This document shows, piece after piece, positions 6,248-12,698 of a DNA stretch of 12,776 bases. The notes under the pieces were generated by a model. It was not told the DNA's origin. It worked only from the letters and a program-made list of their open reading frames with translations, and did no database searches. Every line of letters starts with the position of its first letter. Position 1 is the stretch's first letter. A program made the position numbers and the translations under genes. Source of the stretch: Leptolinea sp964404415 (GTDB lineage Bacteria > Chloroflexota > Anaerolineae > Anaerolineales > Anaerolineaceae); assembly GCA_964404415.1 (NCBI GenBank), contig CAYOKC010000112.1:1-12776 (forward strand), given 5' to 3'.

Positions 6248-7432
6248 TCAGATGTTGAACCGGTGTCCTTCGCTGAGTACGGTGCCCCGGCCTGAGAGGT
6301 TGACCAGTACCGCCTGGTCTGGGCGCATCTTTGGCGATCGCTTGATCACTTCGGCCACGGCGTGTGATGATTCCAGGGCGGGGATGATCCCCTCGATCTT
6401 GCACAGCGTGGAAAATGCCTGCATGGCTTCGGCGTCGGTGGCGGAGGTGTAAAAAGCGCGTTCCATGTCCCGCAGCATCGAGTGTTCGGGACCCACCGCC
6501 GCGTAATCCAGCCCGGCGGAAATGGAGTAGGTGTCGCTGATCTGCCCGTCACCATCCTGCAGGATCATGGTGCGCGTTCCATGCATCACCCCCACCCGTG
6601 CCTTTGACGGATCGCCGAAGCGCGCGGCGTGCTTTCCGCTGTCAATGCCTGAGCCGCCCGCTTCCACGCCGATCAATTCCACGTCCTCATCGTCAATGAA
6701 CGCGCTGAAGACACCGATGGCGTTCGAACCGCCGCCCACGCACGCGATGACGGTATCCGGCAGGCGGCCAACGTCAGCCAGCATCTGCGCGCGGGCTTCG
6801 CGCCCGATCACTGACTGGAATTCACGTACCATGGTGGGATACGGGTGCGGCCCCAGCGCGGAACCGAGCAGGTAGTGGGTGTTGTTGACGTTCGCCACCC
6901 AGTCACGGATGGCTTCGTTGATGGCATCTTTCAGGGTCTTCGTGCCGGAATTCACCGGGCGTACTTCGGCGCCGAGTAGTTCCATTCGGTGGACGTTGGG
7001 TTTCTGGCGTTCAATATCCACGCAGCCCATGTAGACGACGCATTCCAGCCCGAGCAGCGCGGCTGCTGTCGCCGAAGCGACGCCATGCTGGCCGGCGCCC
7101 GTCTCGGCGATGACGCGGGGCTTGCCCATTTTCTTTGCCAGCAGCGCCTGCCCCAGCGCGTTGTTGATCTTGTGCGCGCCGGTGTGCGCCAGGTCTTCGC
7201 GTTTGAGGTAGATCTGCGCGCCGCCCAGTTTGTCGCTGAGCCGCCGGGCGTGGGTGATGGGCGTCGGCCGCCCGACAAACGTGGCCATCAGGCGGTCAAA
7301 TTCCGCCTGGAATTCTTTATCTTCGCGTGAGGCGACGAATGCCGCTTCGAGTTCGGTCAACGCGGGCATCAGGGTTTCGGGGACGAATTGTCCGCCGTAT
7401 GTCCCGAATTTCGCGGGTAAAAGTGTTGTCAT
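6248..7432 (-). CDS. trpB: Tryptophan synthase beta subunit (PLP-dependent)
   Basis: A 394-residue enzyme that condenses indole with L-serine to give L-tryptophan. I chose the ATG at 7432 (MTTLLPAKFGTYGGQFVPET): it has GGAG at proper spacing and begins like other TrpB proteins. An in-frame ATG at 7492 would add 20 residues encoded by the spacer repeat and is unlikely. Signatures are REDLAHTGAHKINN (about 78-91) with the PLP lysine near 88, AETGAGQHGVA (109-119) with catalytic Glu110, GGGSNAIG (about 232-239) for the PLP phosphate, and LESSHA near 352. NLSGRG near the end keeps the Ser that contacts the PLP ring. The C-terminus is odd: the usual GRGDKD is replaced by GRGTVLSEGHRFNI and the chain stops a few residues early. 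It lies 590 nt from trpF and 21 nt from trpA. Confidence 0.96.
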   Translation of the reverse strand: MTTLLPAKFGTYGGQFVPETLMPALTELEAAFVASREDKEFQAEFDRLMATFVGRPTPITHARRLSDKLGGAQIYLKREDLAHTGAHKINNALGQALLAKKMGKPRVIAETGAGQHGVASATAAALLGLECVVYMGCVDIERQKPNVHRMELLGAEVRPVNSGTKTLKDAINEAIRDWVANVNNTHYLLGSALGPHPYPTMVREFQSVIGREARAQMLADVGRLPDTVIACVGGGSNAIGVFSAFIDDEDVELIGVEAGGSGIDSGKHAARFGDPSKARVGVMHGTRTMILQDGDGQISDTYSISAGLDYAAVGPEHSMLRDMERAFYTSATDAEAMQAFSTLCKIEGIIPALESSHAVAEVIKRSPKMRPDQAVLVNLSGRGTVLSEGHRFNI

Positions 7433-7460
7433 TGCATCTCCGTTATTGTTTGCGAATTCA

Positions 7461-7534
7461 TGCCCAACATGGCTGTGATAACCATCAAACATATCCTTGG
7501 GAATATTTCTTCACCCACCGTGCCATGTTGGGCA
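7461..7534. repeat. 74-bp segment bounded by 12-bp inverted repeats (MITE-like)
   Basis: TGCCCAACATGG (7461-7472) is matched by its exact reverse complement at 7523-7534. Length and layout fit a miniature inverted-repeat element, but no clear target-site duplication is visible at the ends. Confidence 0.5.
7462..7490. repeat. 29-bp direct repeat, first copy
   Basis: This segment matches 7695-7723 at 27 of 29 positions, beginning GCCCAACATGGCTGTG and ending AACCATCAAAC. The copies are 233 bp apart. Confidence 0.8.
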
Positions 7535-7591
7535 AAACGCACGTCACGATGGGGTTGTCATTTGTGGAACTGGTTGTCAACGATCAAGCGT

Positions 7592-7632
7592 TTTGACCAA
7601 CCTACACATCCAATATCTGTAGGTTGGTCAAA
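7592..7632. repeat. Inverted repeat, 15-bp arms
   Basis: TTTGACCAACCTACA (7592-7606) pairs perfectly with 7618-7632 around an 11-nt loop. Its right arm overlaps the left arm of the 7629-7695 inverted repeat. Confidence 0.7.
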
Positions 7633-7695
7633 CTGCCATTTGTCACAATTCATTTCCATTCAAAAGATTTTTGGTGCATATGGAGTGGCAGTTTG
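7629..7695. repeat. Inverted repeat, 10-bp arms spaced by 47 nt
   Basis: CAAACTGCCA (7629-7638) is matched by TGGCAGTTTG (7686-7695). The right arm runs directly into the second 29-bp direct-repeat copy. Confidence 0.55.
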
Positions 7696-7723
7696 CCCAA
7701 CATGGCTGTGTCAACCATCAAAC
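7695..7723. repeat. 29-bp direct repeat, second copy
   Basis: Same sequence as 7462-7490 except two adjacent bases (TC for AT after GGCTGTG, 7711-7712). No inverted partner is found within the next 100 bp, so this copy may be a truncated element. Confidence 0.8.
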
Positions 7724-7757
7724 CTTTCCAAGAAAAATGTGCATGTTTCCAGGCATT

Positions 7758-7840
7758 GCCCCTCACCAACCTCTCCCCGAGGGTGAGAGGCTTTGGGCTT
7801 CGCCCTTCTCCCTCAAGGGAGAAGATGGATGAGGGTGAAA
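7758..7840. repeat. GC-rich multi-hairpin intergenic repeat
   Basis: Three small hairpins follow each other: CCTCTC/GAGAGG (7770-7775, 7785-7790), GGGC-TTC-GCCC (7795-7805) and CTTCTCCCT/AGGGAGAAG (7805-7813, 7816-7824). The outer CCCCTCACC and GATGAGGGTG can pair to close a cloverleaf. Repeats of this CCCTCACC...CTCTCCC style are widespread between bacterial genes. It does not match the tRNA layout. Confidence 0.6.
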
Positions 7841-7904
7841 GAAGGTCAGCCATCAAATAATTCCATAGGAAGGTATCTTCATATCCATGTCTGGTTTCGA
7901 CACA

Positions 7905-7927
7905 TGCATGTCAAAATACAACATGCA
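7905..7927. repeat. Small hairpin, 7-bp stem
   Basis: TGCATGT (7905-7911) and ACATGCA (7921-7927) flank a 9-nt A-rich loop. It is about 100 nt downstream of trpF in the transcript. It could stabilise the trpF 3' end but may be chance. Confidence 0.35.
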
Positions 7928-7937
7928 GTGCAGGCAG

Positions 7938-7970
7938 GCTCAGCCAGCGGACAAAATCCGCTCCCTGAGC
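7938..7970. repeat. Two-step hairpin downstream of trpF
   Basis: GCTCAG (7938-7943) pairs with CTGAGC (7965-7970), then a CC/CC internal loop, then AGCGGA (7946-7951) pairs with TCCGCT (7957-7962) around CAAAA. In the trp transcript it lies about 50 nt after the trpF stop. There is no U-tract, so it is not an ordinary terminator; a 3'-end stabiliser is possible. Confidence 0.5.
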
Positions 7971-8022
7971 TAGCGAAAGTGCCGCACGTATTTTGTGCAG
8001 GTATCGAAAGGATCGGATTTTC

Positions 8023-8704
8023 TTACCCTGTCGGGCGCCAACCGTATTCTGACAATGGGATTTCAAGGTTCAACGCGTTGACTCCCACCGCCTTTGTTTT
8101 CAGGTGACGGCTGTCAACCTCACGCACAGCCTGCACAAAATCTTTGATCTTCGCGGCATCCTTCACGCCCGGGCGTGCTTCGACGCCGGATGCTGTATCC
8201 ACACCCCACGGTTTGACGCGCTTCACGGCGTCTCCCGCGTTTTCCGGCTTAAGTCCGCCGGCCAGGAACACCGGCATGATCTCCGCCAGCCGCGCGGCTG
8301 CCTCCCAATCCGCGGTGACGCCCGTTCCGCCGTACGCGCCCTTTACCGACGCGTCGATCAGGCAGGCCGGCGGGTTGACCCGGGTCAGGCCGGTCAGGTT
8401 TGAGGGAATCCCACGGAAGGCTTTAAACGCCCGCGAACCGACCTGCCTGAAAACTTCAGGGCCTTCGTCGCCGTGAAGTTGGGCCAGGTCCAACGAGCAG
8501 GCCTGCATCAACGCACGGATGTAAAACGCCGGTGTATTGACGAACACACCCACTTTTAATATGGAGGGAAAATCGCGGTTCAGCACAGCGGTGATCTTCT
8601 CGCATTCCGTCACACTGATATGCCGCGGGCTGCCCATGTAGAAATTGAAGCCCAGGCAGTCGGCGCCGGCTTCGACGGCCNNNNNNNNNNTTGATTACGG
8701 TCAT
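8023..8704 (-). CDS. trpF: Phosphoribosylanthranilate isomerase, interrupted by an assembly gap
   Basis: The enzyme isomerises N-(5'-phosphoribosyl)anthranilate to CdRP, the third step of the pathway. The start is the ATG at 8704-8702, overlapping the trpC stop by 4 nt and preceded by AAGGAG. The frame reads MTVI and then enters ten Ns (8681-8690). After them the correct frame gives AVEAGADCLGFNFYMGSPRHIS. The N run is not in frame, and the true missing length must be a multiple of three. By comparison with typical TrpF (M-x-x-x-KICGIT...), about 36 nt are missing, including the catalytic Cys of the ICG motif. Later signatures are LKVGVFVN, AQLHGDEG, LIDAS with the presumed general-acid Asp at 8355-8353, GGTG, FLAGGLKPEN and DTASGVEARPGVKD. 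The C-terminus extends about 30 residues past the usual end. The gene is probably intact in the organism. Confidence 0.93.
8681..8690. other. Assembly gap (10 Ns)
   Basis: Ten Ns interrupt the 5' end of trpF. The number looks like a placeholder: the flanking reading frames agree only if the real gap is a multiple of three. Confidence 0.98.
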
Positions 8705-9510
8705 AGTGTCACTCCTTCCGTCACATAACCCGAAAGCTCACGCACCCGCCCGGCAATATCCGGCGCGGTGACCAACGCCTCGCCCACCAGCACGGCGTCA
8801 ACCGCCACGCCTTCCAGCCGGCGCACGTCTTCCGCGTGGAAGATGCCGCTCTCAGCCACCACCGCGATCCCCGCCGGGATCAGCGGCCTCAGGTATTCGG
8901 TCGTTTCGAGGGTCACCTGGAAGGTATCAAGGTCGCGGTTGTTAATCCCTACCATTTTCAACCCGGGGATGCCCAGCACCCGTTCCACCTCCGGCCGGTT
9001 GTGTACCTCCACCAGAGGTGTCAGGCCAAGTTCCAGCGCCAGCGCGTGCAGGTCAGCCAGCCGTGCGTCGTCCGTCAGTGCGGCGGCGATCAGCAGGACG
9101 GCGTCCGCTCCGTTGCCGCGTGCCTCGTAAAGCTGGGTTTCGTCGATGATGAAATCCTTGCGCAGCAGCGGCAGATCAATGTGGCGCTCAAAGCGCAGTT
9201 GTCGCAGCGTTTCCATGCTGCCCTGAAAGAACATCCGGTCGGTCAGCACGCTGATGGCTGCCGCGCCGTTCGCCGCGTAAATCTCTGCCGTGTCGAGTAG
9301 GTCAAGATGCGGGGCAAGCAGACCCTTTGATGGTGAGGCGCGCTTCAGTTCGGCGATCAGCCCGGGCTGCCGGCCTATACGCCTCCGCTGCAGCATGGCA
9401 AGGAAATCACGGGGAAGCGGGCTGTCCTCCGCTGCGGAACGGAGGACAGCCGCGTCCAATTCCTCCACCTCGGCGTGTTTTTGGGATAGGATCTTAGTCA
9501 GGATACTCAT
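8701..9510 (-). CDS. trpC: Indole-3-glycerol-phosphate synthase
   Basis: A 269-residue TIM-barrel enzyme that closes the indole ring, converting CdRP to indole-3-glycerol phosphate with loss of CO2 and water. Family motifs in order are LIAELKRASPSKG (51-63) with Glu54 and the catalytic Lys56, LLRKDFIID (115-123) with Lys118 as probable general acid, VEVH (167-170) with Glu168, GINNRDL (188-194), AESGI (219-223) and VGEAL (242-246). It is a single-function TrpC, not fused to TrpF as in E. coli; trpF follows with a 4-nt ATGA overlap, suggesting translational coupling. It starts 4 nt after the trpD stop with only a weak ribosome-binding site, so reinitiation after trpD is likely. Confidence 0.97.
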   Translation of the reverse strand: MSILTKILSQKHAEVEELDAAVLRSAAEDSPLPRDFLAMLQRRRIGRQPGLIAELKRASPSKGLLAPHLDLLDTAEIYAANGAAAISVLTDRMFFQGSMETLRQLRFERHIDLPLLRKDFIIDETQLYEARGNGADAVLLIAAALTDDARLADLHALALELGLTPLVEVHNRPEVERVLGIPGLKMVGINNRDLDTFQVTLETTEYLRPLIPAGIAVVAESGIFHAEDVRRLEGVAVDAVLVGEALVTAPDIAGRVRELSGYVTEGVTL

Positions 9511-9514
9511 GGTT

Positions 9515-10534
9515 TTATGCCACCGCGCGGCTGAATTTGACCAGTTCGTTCATTTTGGCGAAGGCCGCGCCGTCATTCAATGACGCGGTGACCTCGTCCA
9601 GTGCGGTCTTGAAGTCACCGGTCTCGGCGGCCAGGGTGCCGGCGGCATTCAAGAGCACAGCGTCACGGCAGGCGCCGCCGCTGCGGCCGCGCAACAGGTC
9701 GCGCATCATGGCGGCGGCTTCTTCCGGTGAACCGCCGTGCAAATCGTCTATGGTGGTGCGTTTAAAACCCAGTTCCTGGGCATCAAAATCATATGTACGT
9801 ACGGTGCCTCCCATCAGGTGGCTGACCCGGTTGGGGCCTGATGCTGTCAGTTCGTCGGTGCCGCCTGCGCCGTAGATCACCATGGCGGCGGTGGAACCGA
9901 GGTCTTTGAGTACGTTGGCCAACGGTTCGGTGAGTTCGGGGGAATATACACCGATAAGCTGCACATCCGCGCCGGCCGGGTTGGTGAGCGGGCCAAGCAG
10001 GTTGAAAATGGTGCGCTGACCCAGTTCCTTGCGCGGACCAACCGCATATTTCATAGCCGGGTGGAATTTCGGGGCAAACATGAAGCCGATGCCGATCTCT
10101 TCGATAGCCTGCTGCACGCGTTCGGGTGTCATTTCAAGGTTGACGCCCAACGCGGAGAGCACGTCGGCGCTGCCGCACTGTGATGAGGCTGCGCGGTTGC
10201 CGTGCTTGGCCACCTTGCGGCCGGTGCCGGCCACAATGAAAGCCGCCGCGGTGGAGATGTTGAAGGTGAATTTGCCGTCTCCGCCGGTGCCCACAATGTC
10301 ATACACATTCTGGTCGGCCACATCCGGCTTGATGGTAACCGCGACCTCACGCATGGCGCGCACCGAACCGGTGATCTCAGCGATGGTCTCGCCCTTCATG
10401 TGCAGGGCGGTGAGGTAAGACCCGATCTGGGCCTGCGTCGCCTGGCCGGTCATGATGATGTTCATGGCCTCCCGCGCTTCGGTATCTGATAGGTTACTAC
10501 GGTTGATGACTCTGGCGATATATGGTTTCAACAT
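9515..10534 (-). CDS. trpD: Anthranilate phosphoribosyltransferase
   Basis: A 339-residue enzyme that transfers phosphoribose from PRPP to anthranilate. The PRPP and Mg2+ site appears as DIVGTGGDG (79-87) followed by FNIST (91-95). KHGNRAASSQCGSADVLSALG-type sequence at about 110-130 is the anthranilate/PRPP loop, and NLLGPLTNPA (178-187) is conserved in the family. The length is that of a stand-alone TrpD; there is no fused glutaminase, and TrpG is encoded separately just upstream. AGGAG stands before the ATG, 15 nt after the trpG stop. Confidence 0.97.
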   Translation of the reverse strand: MLKPYIARVINRSNLSDTEAREAMNIIMTGQATQAQIGSYLTALHMKGETIAEITGSVRAMREVAVTIKPDVADQNVYDIVGTGGDGKFTFNISTAAAFIVAGTGRKVAKHGNRAASSQCGSADVLSALGVNLEMTPERVQQAIEEIGIGFMFAPKFHPAMKYAVGPRKELGQRTIFNLLGPLTNPAGADVQLIGVYSPELTEPLANVLKDLGSTAAMVIYGAGGTDELTASGPNRVSHLMGGTVRTYDFDAQELGFKRTTIDDLHGGSPEEAAAMMRDLLRGRSGGACRDAVLLNAAGTLAAETGDFKTALDEVTASLNDGAAFAKMNELVKFSRAVA

Positions 10535-10549
10535 GACGGTTTCTCCTTC

Positions 10550-11119
10550 TTACTGGCCGATCTCAAGAAAATTCTTCAGCAGTACCCTGCCGTGTTCAGT
10601 CAAAATGGATTCGGGGTGGAATTGCACCCCGTAGGTGTGATGGTCGCGGTGCTTCAACGCCATAATCTCGCCGTCATCCGTGCTGGCGATGGTCTCAAGG
10701 GCTTCGGGAGCGGGATCGTAAACCACTAGCGAGTGGTAGCGCATCGCTTGAAAGGGTGACGGAACCCCTGTAAAGATGCCTTTGCCGTTGTGTTTGACGG
10801 GCGACGTCTTGCCGTGCATCAGTTTCGGCGCACGCCCCACCGTGCCGCCATACACCGCGCCGATGCACTGGTGACCCAGACACACCCCCAGTACGGGGAT
10901 ATTGCCGGTGAAGTGCCGGATGGCCTCCGGTGAAATGCCGCTGTCATGGATGGGTTCCCCCGGACCGGGTGAGATGACCAGTTGATCGGGGCGAAGTTCG
11001 TCCAGCTCCTTCACGGTCACGCGGTCATTGCGGAATACGCGGATATCGGCGCCCAGTTCGCCGAAAAGCTGCACCAGGTTGTAGGTAAATGAGTCGTAAT
11101 TATCGATCAGCGCGAGCAT
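10550..11119 (-). CDS. trpG: Anthranilate synthase component II (glutamine amidotransferase)
   Basis: A 189-residue class I glutamine amidotransferase that frees ammonia from glutamine for TrpE. PGPGEP at 51-56 forms the oxyanion region. The catalytic triad is visible as Cys80 in LGVCLGHQ and His168 and Glu170 in YGVQFHPES. DNYDSFTYNLVQ (6-17) is the typical N-terminus. Proteins of this type may also serve 4-aminobenzoate synthesis (PabA), but its position 12 nt after trpE points to tryptophan as the main role. GGAG stands close to the ATG. Confidence 0.96.
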   Translation of the reverse strand: MLALIDNYDSFTYNLVQLFGELGADIRVFRNDRVTVKELDELRPDQLVISPGPGEPIHDSGISPEAIRHFTGNIPVLGVCLGHQCIGAVYGGTVGRAPKLMHGKTSPVKHNGKGIFTGVPSPFQAMRYHSLVVYDPAPEALETIASTDDGEIMALKHRDHHTYGVQFHPESILTEHGRVLLKNFLEIGQ

Positions 11120-11131
11120 GTCTCTCTCCTC

Positions 11132-12574
11132 TCAGCGGTTCGATTCGACAAGGTCAAGGGCGCGAAGCAACGCGCCGGCCTTGTTGATAGTTTCCTGATA
11201 TTCCCCGGCCGGGTTGGAATCGGCCACGATACCGGCGCCGGCCTGCACACTGTAGCGGTTGCCGCGTTTGACCAGCGTGCGGATGGCCAGGCAGGTATCC
11301 ATGCTGCCGTCAAACCCGAAATAGCCCACCGTTCCGGCGTACGCGCCTCGCGCGTCCGGTTCTAGGGCGGCGATGATCTCCAACGCGCGGACCTTGGGCG
11401 CCCCGCTGACCGTGCCCGCCGGGAATGCCGCGCGGATCAGGTCGAAAGCGGTAAGGCCGGGGCGCATGGTCCCCTGCACATGCGAAACGATGTGCATTAC
11501 ATGCGAGTAGTATTCAATGCTGAAGAAATCCGAGACCTTCACGGAGCCGTATTCACAAACGCGGCCCAGATCGTTGCGGCCGAGGTCGACCAGCATCACG
11601 TGTTCGGCGCGTTCCTTGGGGTCGGCGAGCAGTTCTTTTTCCAACACGGCATCGGCGGCAGCATCCTTCCCACGCGGGCGGGTGCCGGCAATCGGGTGCA
11701 GGCTCGCGGTGCCGTCTTCCAGCCGCACGAACATCTCGGGTGACGAGCCGATCAGGTGCAGTAGTTCGCCGTCCACCTCGCCGAAATCGAAGAAGTACAT
11801 GTAAGGTGACGGGTTCAGGCGGCGCAGCGCGCGATACACGTCAAATGGTTCGGCGGTGGATTCGCGGGTAAAGCGCTGCGAAAGCACCACCTGGAAGATA
11901 TCCCCCGCGGCGATGTGCTCTCTGGCTGCCGTCACCATGGATTCGAATTCGGATTGGGAAAGGTTGGAACTGGTTTCAGCCGGTTCAACGGCAGGCCGGC
12001 CAACTTCGGGGAGAGGGGCGGCGATCTGCGCGGCGATCCCGTCCAGCCGGGTTTCGGCGGCATCCATATCCCCATCCAACACGGTGGCGATCAGGAAGAT
12101 CGTGCGGCGGACGTTGTCAAACGCCACCACGGTATCGGCCAGCAGGTAGATGCCATCCGGCACGTCCGCGGATTGCATCTGTCCCATCAGGGTGGGTTCA
12201 AAGTAGCGCACCGATTCGTAGCCCAGGTAACCGATCAGCCCGCCGGTGAAACGTGGCGCGCCGGGCAGGCGGATGGCGGGAAAGCGGGCGATCTCAGCCT
12301 GCAGGAAGCGGGTGGGGTCTTCGCCGGGTTCGAGGGTGATAACGCGGTGCGCGTCATCTTCGATGATCTCCACCTGCCCGTTCCGCAAAACATATTGCGC
12401 GCGCGGGTGGACGCCGATGAATGAGTAGCGGGCGATGCGCTCGCCGCCTTCCACCGATTCGAGCAGGAACGATGCGCCCTGCCCGCGTAATTTGAGGTAT
12501 AAGCTGACCGGGGTTTCCAGGTCGGCGTGAACTTCACGGATAATGGTTTGAACTTGTGTGGCTTCCAGTAACAT
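11132..12574 (-). CDS. trpE: Anthranilate synthase component I
   Basis: A 480-residue chorismate-utilising enzyme that makes anthranilate from chorismate and ammonia supplied by TrpG, the committed step of the pathway. LLES at 37-40 is the feedback motif that binds L-tryptophan, so allosteric inhibition is expected. The chorismate-binding domain (about 205-470) shows HPIAGTRPRGK (293-303), DLGRNDLGRVC (330-340), HVMHIVSHVQG (358-368), FPAGTVSGAPKVRALEII (384-401) and QAGAGIVADSNP (444-455). AAGGAG (plus-strand 12583-12588) supports the start. The gene is preceded by a T-box leader, giving transcriptional control by tRNA charging on top of enzyme feedback. The LLES motif and the clustered trp genes argue against a PabB assignment. 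Confidence 0.97.
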   Translation of the reverse strand: MLLEATQVQTIIREVHADLETPVSLYLKLRGQGASFLLESVEGGERIARYSFIGVHPRAQYVLRNGQVEIIEDDAHRVITLEPGEDPTRFLQAEIARFPAIRLPGAPRFTGGLIGYLGYESVRYFEPTLMGQMQSADVPDGIYLLADTVVAFDNVRRTIFLIATVLDGDMDAAETRLDGIAAQIAAPLPEVGRPAVEPAETSSNLSQSEFESMVTAAREHIAAGDIFQVVLSQRFTRESTAEPFDVYRALRRLNPSPYMYFFDFGEVDGELLHLIGSSPEMFVRLEDGTASLHPIAGTRPRGKDAAADAVLEKELLADPKERAEHVMLVDLGRNDLGRVCEYGSVKVSDFFSIEYYSHVMHIVSHVQGTMRPGLTAFDLIRAAFPAGTVSGAPKVRALEIIAALEPDARGAYAGTVGYFGFDGSMDTCLAIRTLVKRGNRYSVQAGAGIVADSNPAGEYQETINKAGALLRALDLVESNR

Positions 12575-12596
12575 CAGAGCGGCTCCTTCGCGGTAT

Positions 12597-12636
12597 TAAC
12601 AGACAAATCCCTTTCATCCTATGGGACGAGAGGGAT
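12597..12636 (-). terminator. T-box terminator hairpin before trpE
   Basis: On the minus strand AUCCCUCUCGUCC (12636-12624) pairs with GGAUGAAAGGGAU (12619-12607) with one C-A mismatch and one G-U. The loop is 4 nt and the tail is UUGUCUGUUA. It uses the same CGUCCC bases as the antiterminator, so the two structures are mutually exclusive. The U-tract is imperfect. Confidence 0.75.
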
Positions 12637-12675
12637 CTCGCGGTGCCACCCAGGTTACGCTGTTATTAACAAAAA

Positions 12676-12698
12676 TCCCTGTTGTGATGCAACAGGGA
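12676..12698 (-). promoter_or_regulatory. Stem III of the T-box leader, with a terminator-like U5 tail
   Basis: UCCCUGUUG and CAACAGGGA form a perfect 9-bp stem with a 5-nt loop (CAUCA), just upstream of the T-box where stem III belongs. It is followed directly by UUUUUGUU, as an intrinsic terminator would be. Confidence 0.75.

Larger units (their letters stand above)
7433..8022. other. 590-nt repeat-rich non-coding spacer inside the trp operon
   Basis: No frame on either strand looks like a real gene. Several repeat families crowd here: TGCCCAACATGG copies (two direct, one inverted), nested inverted repeats (7592-7695), a three-hairpin GC-rich element (about 7758-7840) and two hairpins nearer trpF (7905-7927, 7938-7970). 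I see no convincing promoter for trpB and no hairpin with a T-tract on the minus strand, so transcription may read through. The spacer contrasts with the -4 to 21 nt gaps elsewhere in the operon and probably reflects insertion of mobile, non-autonomous repeats. Confidence 0.75.

Noticed and set aside
7433..7492. Longer TrpB starting at an upstream in-frame ATG (20 extra residues)
   Set aside because: The extension is encoded by the spacer repeat, has no family similarity, and the internal ATG at 7432 has a good ribosome-binding site and the standard TrpB N-terminus.
7462..7723. CRISPR array suggested by the 29-bp direct repeats
   Set aside because: Only two copies 233 bp apart, plus an inverted partial copy; no regular spacers and no cas genes.
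7758..7840. tRNA-like cloverleaf in the three-hairpin repeat
   Set aside because: No anticodon-arm geometry, no T-loop TTCRA box, no acceptor stem with CCA; it fits a palindromic intergenic repeat better.
7624..7860. Plus-strand 78-residue frame in the trpF-trpB spacer, and its neighbours
   Set aside because: It runs through several repeats and hairpins, has no ribosome-binding site and no protein-like features.
8456..8704. Frame from the trpF ATG straight through the N run
   Set aside because: After the Ns this frame gives an arginine-rich shadow sequence; the true TrpF frame is offset because the gap length is a placeholder.
12676..12698. Classical Trp leader-peptide attenuator
   Set aside because: No short frame with tandem Trp codons is seen, whereas the T-box core is explicit.
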